Below, piece after piece: positions 18,197 through 28,093 of a DNA stretch of 32,872 nucleotides. The notes below the pieces were generated by a model. It did not search any database and was not told the origin of the DNA. It saw only the letters and a program-made list of their open reading frames with translations. Position numbers and translations under genes: made by a program. Within the stretch, counting starts at the first letter, position 1, and each line of letters starts with the position of its first letter. Source of the DNA: Pigoraptor chileana (lineage: Eukaryota > Opisthokonta > Filasterea); NCBI GenBank assembly GCA_943704495.1, contig CALSCR010001435.1, positions 1 through 32,872 on the forward strand, in the 5' to 3' direction.

Positions 18197-18318
18197 TTGA
18201 GGTCGTTGATGGAGGACACTCTTGCAGTCGTGAGGACCGACAGACGAATCGAGTAAATGTAATGTTGGAAAACTGGAGAGAGCGATTGTCAGTTTTCACG
18301 AACCGTTTTTGAACCAAC

Positions 18319-18364
18319 CACGTGATCAGTGATCCGACGAACGCACGTGACTCAAGAGCACGTG
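18319..18364. promoter_or_regulatory. Three CACGTGA E-boxes in the bL28m / ALG1 bidirectional promoter
   Basis: CACGTG cores lie at 18319-18324, 18344-18349 and 18359-18364, each followed by A on the plus strand (CACGTGAT, CACGTGAC, CACGTGAC). Three copies in 46 bp of a 288-bp divergent promoter are far above chance. They fit a USF, MiT/TFE or Cbf1-like bHLH-zip site. They lie about 120-160 bp from either start codon, so both genes could be controlled. Confidence 0.6.
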
Positions 18365-18484
18365 ACAGGCAGGTGCTCCACTTCAGAAGTTGTATGGGTG
18401 ATTTTTTGTACTATTTTCCAGGGACAACCACCAACACAAAGGGGCAAACGGATGGAGACTGCAGCTGCTTGCGTATGAATTGCC

Positions 18485-20733
18485 ATGGATACTGTGGCCG
18501 GCTTGATGATTGCTGCTGCATGGGCGACTACAGTGGGGGTCGCACTGTGCGTCCTTGTCGCGCTTGGCGGATGGGCCGGCTGCTTCAAGCGGCGTGGCGG
18601 GGGACCGTTGCGCACATGCGTCGTCGTTCTCGGTGACATTGGTCGCAGTCCACGAATGCAGGTGGGCAAGAACGGATCGTTGACTTCGTTGGCGTTGCCA
18701 GCTGTTATCCCATATGTGTTTTTATCGCGGCGAGCTTACCGCGCATTGTGTTTGTCTGACTGCAGTATCATGCGCTGTCTCTCGCAAAGGCGGGCAACTT
18801 GGTTGATTTAGTTGGTTATGCTGGCGCTACGCCAACTGCGAATGTCCGTAATCATCCGTCCATCAGATTCGTCCATCTCCGACCTTTCCCGAGTGAGTAA
18901 TCTTGATTTTTTGAGGTTGAGGGACCGCGCAAGCGCTTGAGTGACGACTAACCACTTTATAAACAGGCTTGCCACGCTATCTATTTGTGCTTAGCGCCCC
19001 CCTGAAGGTGGCCTTCCAGGTGGCGCAATTGTTCGTTACTCTTACGATGCGGGTGCGGACGCCAGACTCAGTGCTGATTCAGGTAACCCCTTTTAGCATT
19101 TTCGCACGAACTATACGTTCTCGTGTACTTGTTACTGGGAGGCGGGACCTCACGCTTTGTCTTGCCAACATGCAGAATCCGCCTTCGATACCCACAATTG
19201 CGGTGGCGAGGGCAGCATCTTGGTTACAGCGGGCGAAACTGGTCGTTGATTGGCACAATTATGGATGGTCAATCCTTGCCCTGTCTCTCGGCGAAACGCA
19301 TCCTTTTGTTGGGGTAGCACGATGGTATGCTATTTATGTCATTATAAGGCTGTCGCTGGGCTTCGTGGGTTTCTGTATGCTCATTAGCTTCAATCGGTTC
19401 CGACACCACCTACTGTGGCAATCACAGGTACGAACAGTTTTTCGGACGAATGGGCGATGCGCATTTGTGTGTAACACGCGCAATGGCGCGTGATCTTGGT
19501 GCGAAATGGAGCATCCGAGCATCCACTCTTTATGATCGCCCGCCGCCTCAGTTCCGAGAGTCGACTGTTGACGAAAGACACGAGGTGGGTGAACTTCACA
19601 TAAAGACAGTGTCTTGTAGTCTCACTCGGACTTCAATTTATTGGAGTTCCAGCTCTGAACCAGCCATTCTGACATAATTGCGATCCAGTTGTTTGTCAGG
19701 TTGCGTGTGGGGGGAACGAACCACAAGTCGGCAGGCGAAGGTGTAACGCCATTCACAAGGCGCGGAACCGATGAAAATGTGACTCTGCGACCGGATCGGC
19801 CAGCTTTGCTCGTGAGCAGCACCAGTTGGACGGAAGATGAAGATTTTGGGGTGCTACTTGACGCTCTTGTCGCTTACGATAATGCCGCAAACGGACCGCA
19901 TATCGTGTGCGTCATCACAGGTGAGTTCGTAAAGAAATTTGGACCTTCAATTTTCCACAAAACAGTACACTAATTACAAGGATGGACTTCGTTTTCGCTT
20001 GTAGGGAAGGGTCCACTTAAAGAGTTTTACGAGCACAAAATCGAGTCTCTCAATATGATCCGCGTTCGCATTCAAACTGTATGGCTTGAGCCTGAGGATT
20101 ATCCAGTTCTTATTGGTGAGTGAGTGGGTGCACTTGTTCGTCGTCTCACTGTTTGCTTCATTGACTTTGACTCTCCAACTTTTTTAATTTTACAATTGCA
20201 TGTGAAGGCTCGGCCGACCTTGGTATCTGCCTGCACAAGTCCTCTTCTGGTCTCGACCTCCCCATGAAGGTTGTCGACATGTTTGGCTGTGGACTCCCAG
20301 TATGCGCTATAAATTTTCAATGGTAAGTGTGCACTGCAGATTATTGCTATGAAAAAATGGATAATTGACAAAACCGATGCTCACGAACATTAACAAATAT
20401 CATCTACCATGCTATGTAATGCAGCTTGGATGAGCTTGTCAAGGACGATGTCAACGGTCTGATATTCAACTCATCGGATGAGCTATCAAAGCAAATTCAA
20501 GTGAGTATCGATTACTTTTTTGTTCATGAATCTTTTTCACGCTGTCGTCGATCTGATAGAGACAATTAATCGCGCCCCACTTTTGTTTTTGGCAATTGCA
20601 CTTCCAGGAATTATTCAAGGACTTCCCAACTCGAATGACAACGATTGAAAAACTAAAAGGTGGTGTGCGCAGTTTTCAGACTGTCCGTTGGGACGATGCT
20701 TGGGACGCGACGGCTTCTTTTTTGTTTTGTTGA
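18485..20733 (+). CDS. ALG1: ALG1, chitobiosyldiphosphodolichol beta-1,4-mannosyltransferase
   Basis: Ten exons were worked out: 18485-18661, 18766-18892, 18967-19082, 19176-19324, 19428-19584, 19689-19920, 20005-20115, 20208-20322, 20425-20500 and 20608-20733. All phases agree, giving 461 aa (human 464 by recall). ALG1 adds the first mannose to dolichol-PP-GlcNAc2 on the cytosolic face of the ER (GT4 family, GT-B fold). An N-terminal membrane anchor spans about residues 4-30 ([18 protein letters not shown]). Then come [67 protein letters not shown], and [20 protein letters not shown]. The C-terminal part has [41 protein letters not shown] and [18 protein letters not shown]. It ends in [11 protein letters not shown]. 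The catalytic-lobe motifs are intact. Confidence 0.97.
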
Positions 20734-20743
20734 TAATTCAATG

Positions 20744-20749
20744 AATAAA
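20744..20749 (+). terminator. AATAAA poly(A) signal of ALG1
   Basis: A canonical AATAAA lies 11 bases after the ALG1 stop codon, in AT-rich DNA. It is the most obvious polyadenylation signal in the window. Confidence 0.5.
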
Positions 20750-21262
20750 TGATCATCACGTTTGCCATTACGATGAATATTATGTACTTATGTATGTGTG
20801 CATATTTAATTTATGAAAAGATCACACACACATACATTTGTATAATCAACGTTGAGTTATTAAAATGTCTCTATTATCTATTCAACTTTGTCCATCTGTA
20901 AGATCTAAACAGATTTAACATCGCTTTTCGGTCATTGAACGTACTATGGCCATAGCGTTCAAATACTTTTGCATTTTTGTGTGTCGTTTAAAGCAAACAT
21001 ACCGTCTTTAATTTTGACATTAGCTCGGACACTGGCGATAAATATAATAGCTTAAACGAAGATTTTCACACTTGTACTTGTATTTTTTAAGTCATTACGA
21101 AATTAGCGTTAATATGAAGTTATCTCACGTGCATCATATCACGTGATGCCGCAAATCTGTTTCAGAGAGGGACGGGACGTTCAGCGAAATTATAACGTGA
21201 TGTACTAGTACGTACGATCTTTCTTGGAGAACAACCATTGCAATCAAGAAACTTGCCAAAAA
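20750..21262. other. AT-rich intergenic region between ALG1 and the R3HCC1L-like gene
   Basis: This stretch is strongly AT-rich compared with the genes on either side and holds no recognisable reading frame. Two E-boxes lie near its right end. The ALG1 3' end and the promoter of the next gene must both lie here. Confidence 0.6.
21126..21145. promoter_or_regulatory. Paired CACGTG E-boxes upstream of the R3HCC1L-like gene
   Basis: TCACGTGC (core 21126-21131) and TCACGTGAT (core 21140-21145) are 14 bp apart, about 120-135 bp before the ATG at 21263. The second is a perfect TCACGTGA palindrome. They resemble the sites before ALG1 and CEP76. Confidence 0.5.
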
Positions 21263-22984
21263 ATGCCTGGTGGTGTGAAACGAAAAGCGGTACCACAGGA
21301 ACGGTTGCCGGCTGGGACACCGACCCTTCGTGGCGGCAACCCCACTCAAGGCAAGCAGAATGGAAAGGCAACAACCAGGTAACTCTGGACCATGACCTTG
21401 GTTGATGGAGCAGCGTCGTCAATCCACATGACTGGGTTTTGAAAACTGTATTATTTGCATCCTCTCTTCAGTGCGGTTTCCGATTCTCGTTTTGTAGAGA
21501 GCGCAAAGGTCCAAGCACTTCCGCCGGGAGACACGTGCATTGCGCTCCCCTCGGGGGAGGAGCTGTCAGGAACACCGACCATGCAGTCGGTCAGCGGGGA
21601 GCCGTCCGCCCTGCTATCAACTGCATCCTTGCCGTCTCTCGAGACATGCCTGACTTCGACCGATACCACATCGAGAGCAGCTACAGCCAGCGGGAATGAC
21701 AACTCGGGCGATCATGCTGTGGATGACAATGATGCCGGGGGAGGCGTCGCCGACTGGGAGTCTGCGTGGGACGGCGAGGGAGCCATAACGGCTGCTGTGG
21801 AGCGTCTATCGATTCATGTGCGGGATGCACGCGAGGTGGCGCCGCCGCAAGCACAGCCTATCTCGAAGTCTAGTGCGCAGTCTAGTGCGCGGTCGAGCGG
21901 ATACTCGAGCCCGTCATTCTGTGCGGAAGAGGCATCCTCCGCAGCGCCGCTTGCTATGCGGGGTGGTGAGTGGCGCTGTCTGTTCTTTGCAGAAAAATTG
22001 AGTGTTTGCATAGATGCCGAGCACTGCTGCTTATATCGGCCCGGTTCATGTGTATTTGCGCTTGTGTGCGTGTGTTGTTGTAAGCAGGTACTTCGCTGCC
22101 GCCGCGCACTGACGCATGTGACCGCACAGTTGAAGCATACGGGTTTTCGGGTGACATGCGCGCGGGGGAACTAACCCGCGAGCTTGCCCCACTCGTCGCG
22201 CTCACTGGACAATACACGCTCAAGTGGATCGACTCGACACACGCCTTGCTCACTTTTGCGACGGCGTCGGCAGGTGCGCTTGATTGTGGATGTCTCCGTG
22301 TGAGTGCGCAGTGCCCGACCCCTGCCTCTGATGGCACCCGGCTAACTCCACACACACCCCGGGCCCGCACTCGCCTGCATTCCTCGATTGCCCTTTGTTG
22401 TTCGTGCAGCCGACACCGCCGTTGCTGTGTGCCGCTCTGACGTCGTCAAGCTGCGCCCATTTGCCTTTGCGAGCACACAGGCTAAGGATGCGCTCGGTAA
22501 GGGCTCTCAGGCCCATCTACCTATCTATCTGCGCTGTCGATGTGCTCAGTTGTTGTTTGGTTGCGCAGCGAGGAATATGAGAATTCGCATTATGTGGACT
22601 TGGTGTGGCACGCGGCTAATCGTGCAAATTTGCTCGCGTGTGCTCCATGACAGGTGGGTGTGTGCCTCAGCGTCCGCAGACCACTGCGATGGTAGCGCGG
22701 CGCCTTGTGACGGGGGCGTTGGGCATTCGGGCGCCGCCGCGGTCAAAGGAGGAGCTCGACAAGGACAAGCGAATCATGGCAGAGGCCAAGGGTGGGCGGG
22801 CTGCATGCCAGTATTGGATGTTCACTGGAACAAATGTACGTGCCATGATGGTGGATGTGTGGTGGCACTGATGACAGGTTGCATGTTTGAACTTGAATGA
22901 TACAAAACAGAACGACGGGAGCAGAGGCGAAAGAACAAAAGCGACGGCGGCGCAAATGGAGCAAGTGGAGCGTGGGACAGCTGA
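21263..22984 (+). CDS. R3HCC1L-like RNA-binding protein
   Basis: Six exons were worked out: 21263-21378, 21472-21965, 22088-22273, 22410-22496, 22654-22791 and 22911-22984, giving 364 aa with matching phases. The first 200 residues are low-complexity and acidic (ADWESAWDGEG). The conserved C-terminal part is an RRM-like domain of the R3HCC1/R3HCC1L family: VEAYGFSGDMRAGELTRELA, TLKWIDSTHALLTF, VVKLRPFAFASTQAKDAL. The family tail is RPQTTAMVARRLVTGALGIR, then KEELDKDKRIMAEAKE and an Arg/Lys-rich end (RREQRRKNK) closing in WDS. Vertebrate members bind RNA or exon junction components by description; the exact role is unclear. No R3H domain is seen in this protein, as in the 1L branch as I recall it. 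The gene converges on NCAPH2, with 97 bp between stops. Confidence 0.85.
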
Positions 22985-23081
22985 GACGGCGTGTGTGACA
23001 CTTTTGCTGGCACTAGGACCGCACGTATTTACATGGATTGTGTGTGTGTGTGGGTGTGTGTTGCGGCGGAGTTGGACTCGC

Positions 23082-23271
23082 TCATGTGGCGAGGGACGGC
23101 GCGCGGTAGCCCTCGATGCGGTTGTCCACTTGCAGCGACAACACCCGGATGCTCATCGACTGTTGCTCGGCGTCGGCAACTATGCTAATGTTGCCGAGGT
23201 TGGCCTGTGTAGCGTGCGGATGACGTGTGAGTGTGCGTTGTCACTTGCAACTTTACACACAGCGACCTAAC

Positions 23272-23306
<35 letters not shown>

Positions 23307-25031
23307 AAGGGTGGATGCATCCAAATGCGACAGACGCAAATCACCATGCCACTCACCAGTTGCAAGCACGACACAAACGCCCGACACACTTCAAAGCGCG
23401 GCTTGTCGAGGACAATATCTGCGAAGGGCTTCGGCTCGGCTGCGGAGGCATCGGGCCGTAACCGTGCAGCAAAAGGGATGGCAAGGGTCAGACCGCTGGG
23501 TGCGGGCGCGGGGGTGGGCCATGCATACCATACAATGCATAAATATGCATACATATGCATGTGGTGTCACACTGTGCCAATCGCAAGGAAATATAAATTT
23601 CTCCAGTCAAGCGGCGCATTGTGCAGGGTTCGCCTCATTTCAACGCACCTTTTGCAGTGTCATCCGGGGTGAATGTTTCGAGGAGATGGATGCTGGCGGC
23701 GTTGATGTCAAAGGCCGGTCGCAGTTCCTACCGCAGCGCGCGACACAGCGAATGGGCATTGCACAAATGAAAAGATTGTAGATTCAGCTCAGGTTAGTGG
23801 CTTTTGCGCTCATAAGTGCGTGAGAAATAGAGTGGGCGAGATTGAGACGGCGAAAGGAACATATCTCCAATTGGCATTCCACATTTTAAAATTTGCGACA
23901 GATGCGGCTGACCCGGAGCATCTCAATTTTCCACACCACCAAAAATGCAAGCCATGATGGTCGCCCAGCAACAGCTCACCTCTGCGTCGAGGGCAGGCCG
24001 AATGCGCTCCTCCCACGCATGCACCCTCTGTGCAAGCTTGGTCTGCTGTGCATGCAACTGGGCCTCCGTCAGGTACGCTTCCACACGGAGGCGCACAAGC
24101 TCCTCGTATGACAGTGAGTGTGCATCGAGTGCGAGGGACGGCGGACCGTCATGAACAGCACTGCCACCATCAGCGCCATCCACGTGCGCATGCGCATCCG
24201 GGGCGTCCCAGTCGCATCCCCCGCCAATGTCCCACGGGGCGTCGGTGGGCCCCGTGCTGCCCGCGCCGTCGTCATCAGCATCAGCGCCGTCATCTCCGTC
24301 AGCAAATTCGTCAAAGAAATGATCCGACACAGCACGCTTGCGTCCCACGCCCGCTCCGATCGACATTTTGTTGCGGCGGGACTGCTCTTCCACGTAGAGC
24401 GGTGCCAGTTCGGGCCGTGAGACGCCCCGTAGCCAAGACGTTGAGGGCGCTGTGCCCAGCTGTCCATGTGACGACAGAGGCACACGAACCGATTTTGGGG
24501 CCTTGGAGGTGTTGCCTGTGAGCCATGGGAAACACAAAGCCACCGAATGTGTCAACAGAGCAAAGGCGGCAAATTGCTCGAATCACATGGCAAAAAGAAG
24601 TACACATCCCATTGAAGTAGACGGAGATGAGAGAAAGAGAAGGAAATGTAGGATGTAAGCCAGTGTCTTCGGCACTGTGCCATGGAGTCCACAAGAGACC
24701 TTCAGTACTCAAAACGCCTTAGGCCAAGGGGAATCGACTCCAACACTCCACAAGAGAGAGAGTGAGAAAGAGATGTAGGATTCAAGTCAGTGTCTTAGGC
24801 GCACCCATGGACTCCACAAGATAGAGAAAGAGATGTAGGATTCAAGTCAATGTCATAGGCGCTGTGCCCATGGACTCCACAAGATAGAGAGAGACAGAGC
24901 GGGAAATTGAGAGAGAGCGTGAGAGGGACCTTCAAAACTCAAAACGCCTTAGGCATAAGCCCGTCGACCCCAAGAGAGAGAGAGAGATGTAGGATTCAAG
25001 TCAGTGTCATAGCTGTGCCCATGGACTCCAC

Positions 25032-25085
<54 letters not shown>

Positions 25086-26508
25086 ATACGGTGGATGGTT
25101 CATGGTCATGCCATTTCTCGTCGCTCACCCCTCTTGAACGGCCGGGCATCACTGTGCGTGTCGTCGTGCGGATCGAGAGGAGCCCAGGGATCGTCCTTCA
25201 CTGCGGCCCGCGATTTGCGTGGGCGCGCGTCATCGTGTGCTGATTGTGCGGGAGCCACATTCTACATCACATTGCAAGGCAGATGCAAGAGTAGATTACG
25301 GGAATGTGAGGCTGAGAAAAAACATAGAGGCATGGATCACAGAGTAAAATGCCCACTCGCACTGGCATCCAAACCTCTTTTGCGTTCTCGTCGCCAGCAT
25401 CGCCGCCCCAATCGCCGACATCACCCCAGTCGTCGCCGGCGTCATGCATTCCTTCACTTACATCAGGGGCCATGCCAGTATGATCCGCGTGCAATTGCAG
25501 GGGCGCACTGTTGAGCGTGTTCTTCACTGTGTCTGACGAGCACGCCGACACGTGCCGATCGACCGCAGGGGCGTCGCGCAGACCAGACACATCGAGAAGC
25601 AGGGCTCCTGACTCATGCACGAGGGCAGTGTTCATGCGAAAGTCGCCTCGGCGGCCAAGAACTTCACCTGTGGGACCAACAAGTGCCTCTGCAGATGGAT
25701 GCGCGGCGGCGGCACCGCGGGACTGGTCGGAGGCCGCGTCGTCGCGCGACGGCGTGGACAGCAAGGCCAGCGGCGCACGTGGCACCGTGTGCTGCGAGGA
25801 CCGCATGCGTCCACCGTCGCCATCCACAAAGCCCTCATCGGCAAGGTCAATGTTCTCACTCTCGCGAATGTCGTCAAGCGTCAACAGCCTGTAAATGACA
25901 TAGAATGGCAGAAATAAAGTTAGGAATCGTCCACTTGCACATGAACAATGTAAAGAAGGCAATGACACGACTAGGACTCACTCTTCGCTGTCCGCAGTGA
26001 AATATGCATCTGCATCCGCATCGTCTGTGCGTTGTGCCTCAATGCCGTGCTTATCGCCCTTGCGTCCCTTCGCAGACAGCAGCTCAAGAGTTTGGTGCAC
26101 CAACGTGTGCAGGTACTCGACCTTCCGACTGTAGATGCATGCCGACCCTTGGATCAGCAAAGCCGCCTCCGCAAAGTTGAGTGTCGTCAGACCCCCATCG
26201 AAAGAAAAGGCAATCTTCTCAATCTGCGTTCCATACGAAATAAAACAAGAAACGTATAGTTGATGTGAGAGGCATCAACTTTCGAGAGATGTCGGACGCA
26301 AGCGCCCATGCACACGTAACTATGCCGTCCCCTGTGAAACCCAATAGCCACATAATCGCACACGCATACACACACACACCTCCGCCAGATACTCTTCCAG
26401 TTCTGATGCAATGTCTACATTCCAGTTCACAGCGAGATCTCTGAGTGGCTGCAGAAGATGGTGAAAGCGGGACTGCTCCCCAGCCCGCACAGTGCCCTCG
26501 GCAACCAT
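23082..26508 (-). CDS. NCAPH2: Condensin-2 complex subunit H2 (kleisin)
   Basis: Eight minus-strand exons were worked out: 26508-26380, 26223-25982, 25888-25375, 25261-25129, 24515-23980, 23727-23649, 23439-23357 and 23204-23082. All phases match, giving 612 aa (human 605 by recall). NCAPH2 is the kleisin that closes the SMC2-SMC4 ring of condensin II in the nucleus. The N-terminus has [20 protein letters not shown] and the signature [20 protein letters not shown]. The middle has [33 protein letters not shown] and RPFKRG. The C-terminal part has [40 protein letters not shown] and [17 protein letters not shown], ending in RAPSLAT. A 613-bp intron (24516-25128) holds an array of dispersed repeats; other introns hold a GT microsatellite and an ATGCAT cluster. 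An in-frame GTG lies upstream of the chosen ATG. Confidence 0.96.
23274..23305. repeat. (GT)16 microsatellite in an NCAPH2 intron
   Basis: A perfect GT run lies in the last NCAPH2 intron (23205-23356). A shorter GT-rich run occurs near 23038-23060, in the convergent gap just before the NCAPH2 stop codon. Confidence 0.9.
23521..23560. repeat. Four ATGCAT palindromes at helical spacing in an NCAPH2 intron
   Basis: ATGCAT occurs at 23521, 23535, 23545 and 23555, inside the intron 23440-23648. The last three are exactly 10 bp apart and the first is 14 bp away. The stretch is AT-rich and self-complementary. It may be a simple degenerate repeat or a protein-binding array. Confidence 0.6.
24631..25084 (+). 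repeat. Array of the dispersed two-module repeat plus (GA)n run
   Basis: Within the largest NCAPH2 intron, module 1 occurs four times (about 24646-24696, 24772-24820, 24832-24883, 24987-25034). Each starts GTAGGATTCAAGTCA (varied in the first) and ends CATGGACTCCACAA. Module 2 occurs twice (24696-24740 and 24926-24970), reading ACTCAAAACGCCTTAGGC followed about 6 bases later by a TCGAC(T/C)CC end. GA-rich simple sequence separates units, and a 50-bp GA run (25035-25084) closes the array. The array runs opposite to NCAPH2 and ends 45 bp before an exon (25129). Confidence 0.85.
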
Positions 26509-27109
26509 TGTGACTGCCTGTGATGCGTGCGCCACGACTCAATGTCAGTTCCAGTTGTCAGTGGAGGACAGCGGAGGCTATTCGTACACGGTGGCGTGTT
26601 GGCATATTCGAGGGGTTATTGTTTTCAATGTCGCCGTTCGATTACTCCATTGTTGGCTCTGATCCACACGACTGCCGATTTTGAAATTGGCGCCAGATTT
26701 GTATGCGAGACGTCGGAGAATTCAATGACAGCCATGACGTCATGACACACACAACCCTTCTCTGAAACTGATAGATACCGCTCCATGGAGCACGTCTCAT
26801 TGACAGACGCTAAAGAAATGCTGGAGTCGGTTGTGCAAGGCGTTTTGAGCACGAAGGGCCTCTCTGTCTCTGTTCTGTCTCTCTCTCTTGTGGAGTCCAT
26901 GGGCACAGCGCCTGTGACACTTATTTGAAGCCTATATGTTTCTATCTCTCTATCTCTCTTGTAAAGTGTGAAAGTCCATGGCTTTGCCTGACTGCAATCC
27001 CATAATTTCTTAGCGATATCCTACCCTGAATCCTACATAGTTCTCATTGGAGTCGCTGGGCTTGTGCCTGAGTCTCTTTGAGCACCGAAGTCTCACGTAT
27101 ATTTTGAAG
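26509..27109. promoter_or_regulatory. Bidirectional promoter region NCAPH2 / archease, partly made of repeat copies
   Basis: The 601 bp separate the two start codons. The NCAPH2-proximal half contains a TGACGTCA palindrome (a CRE-type site, in CATGACGTCATG near 26734-26745). The archease-proximal half (26825-27092) is made of inverted, degenerate copies of the dispersed repeat, ending 17 bp before the archease ATG. No gene is supported; the 72-93 aa frames here are compositional. Confidence 0.55.
26825..27092 (-). repeat. Inverted copies of the dispersed two-module repeat upstream of archease
   Basis: Read on the minus strand, module 2 (27092-27046, GTGCTCAAAGAGACTCAGGC), partial module 1 (27046-27020, ATGTAGGATTCAGGGT), degenerate sequence, module 1 (26935-26885, GCCCATGGACTCCACAAGAG) and module 2 (26868-26830, GTGCTCAAAACGCCTTG) follow one another. 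This is the only cluster in this orientation. It directly abuts the archease start. Confidence 0.75.
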
Positions 27110-28022
27110 ATGGCCTCCCGCACTAAAAATTACGAATGTAAGTGGATGATTATGCGCTACCCCATTGAATAGTCACACTGGTTTCCCTTAGCTCACTGAA
27201 TTCTGTCTTGTTTCTCATATATATCTATACAGATCTCGACCACACAGCCGATATTCAGTGGGTAATTTGTACAATTTGTATTTCATATTGGGTTTGCAAC
27301 TCCTTTGTGACAACTTGCTTATTCAGTGCAACATCAACTATCCCAATGCAGGCTACATTCTTGTGAGTGTGACACTGGAAATGTGACATCGCGAGAAACC
27401 TGCGCCAAGACTACCAGTTGACAGTGCAGCTGACACGCCGCGGTATTTCTTTGCATGCTCATCTTGTGCAGGGGGTGACGATATGGCTGCTGCCTTTGAG
27501 CATGTGATCCTTGCTATGTTTGATTACATGACAGACTTGGATTTGGTCGATATCGATGAGTCTCAAACGCATACGTTTGAGGTTGAAGGTTAGTGTGCGA
27601 AGTGCAGCATACACTGCTCATATTGATATTGGTGCTGCGTTAAACTAATTCAGTGCCATTCCACAGGTCATGACCTCGAGTCATTATTGTACGCCTTCAT
27701 GGACGAGTTCTTGTACGTCTTCTCCACAGAGTTCTTTGTGCCGCGAGAAGTGAAAGTGGTTGACCTTGACACGCATGCATTTCGCATTCGAGTGACTGGG
27801 TGGGTACTCCATGACATATTCGTTGCCGTGACGCGTATAGCACCAATAATTTGTGAAGGGATTTCTGAGTCTCACGACCACTGCATGCTCCGCAGCAAAG
27901 GAGAGACGTTCGATAGGGCCAAGCACACACAGGGCACCGAAGTCAAGGCTATAACGTACTCGAACATGCAGATTCACCAGAAGGATGGACGAGCAGATAT
28001 CTATGTGATTGTGGACATTTGA
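27110..28022 (+). CDS. ZBTB8OS: Archease (RtcB tRNA ligase cofactor)
   Basis: Six exons were worked out: 27110-27137, 27233-27257, 27352-27362, 27472-27588, 27667-27799 and 27896-28022. All phases match, giving 146 aa (human about 167 by recall). Archease stimulates RtcB, the ligase of tRNA splicing and of XBP1 mRNA. Exons 1 and 2 give NYEYLDHTADIQ. The third exon is only 11 nt (CAG|GCTACATTCTT|GTGAGT) and supplies LHSW, restoring DIQLHSWGDD where the family has Q-LHAWGD. Later motifs are AFEHVILAMFDYMTD, DLESLLYAFMDEFLYVFST, FFVPREVKVVD, KHTQGTEVKAITYSNMQI and a terminal VIVDI with the conserved last Asp. The metal-binding acidic residues expected of the family (DHTAD, the C-terminal D) are present. 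The symbol follows human naming for archease. Confidence 0.95.
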
Positions 28023-28093
28023 GTCTGTGCGCGACATAAACAGACGCCAAACAAAAAACCGTACAGAAGCGCAATGGACACGAAAGCACGCCC

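Noticed and set aside
24646-24900. tRNA-derived promoter boxes in the dispersed repeat (GGATTCAAGTC resembles a B box)
   Set aside because: The match to the B-box consensus is imperfect and no A box lies at a suitable distance, so a SINE origin is not supported.
24907-25137. Open frame containing a long Arg-Glu repeat
   Set aside because: The repeat is a translation of the GA microsatellite inside an NCAPH2 intron.
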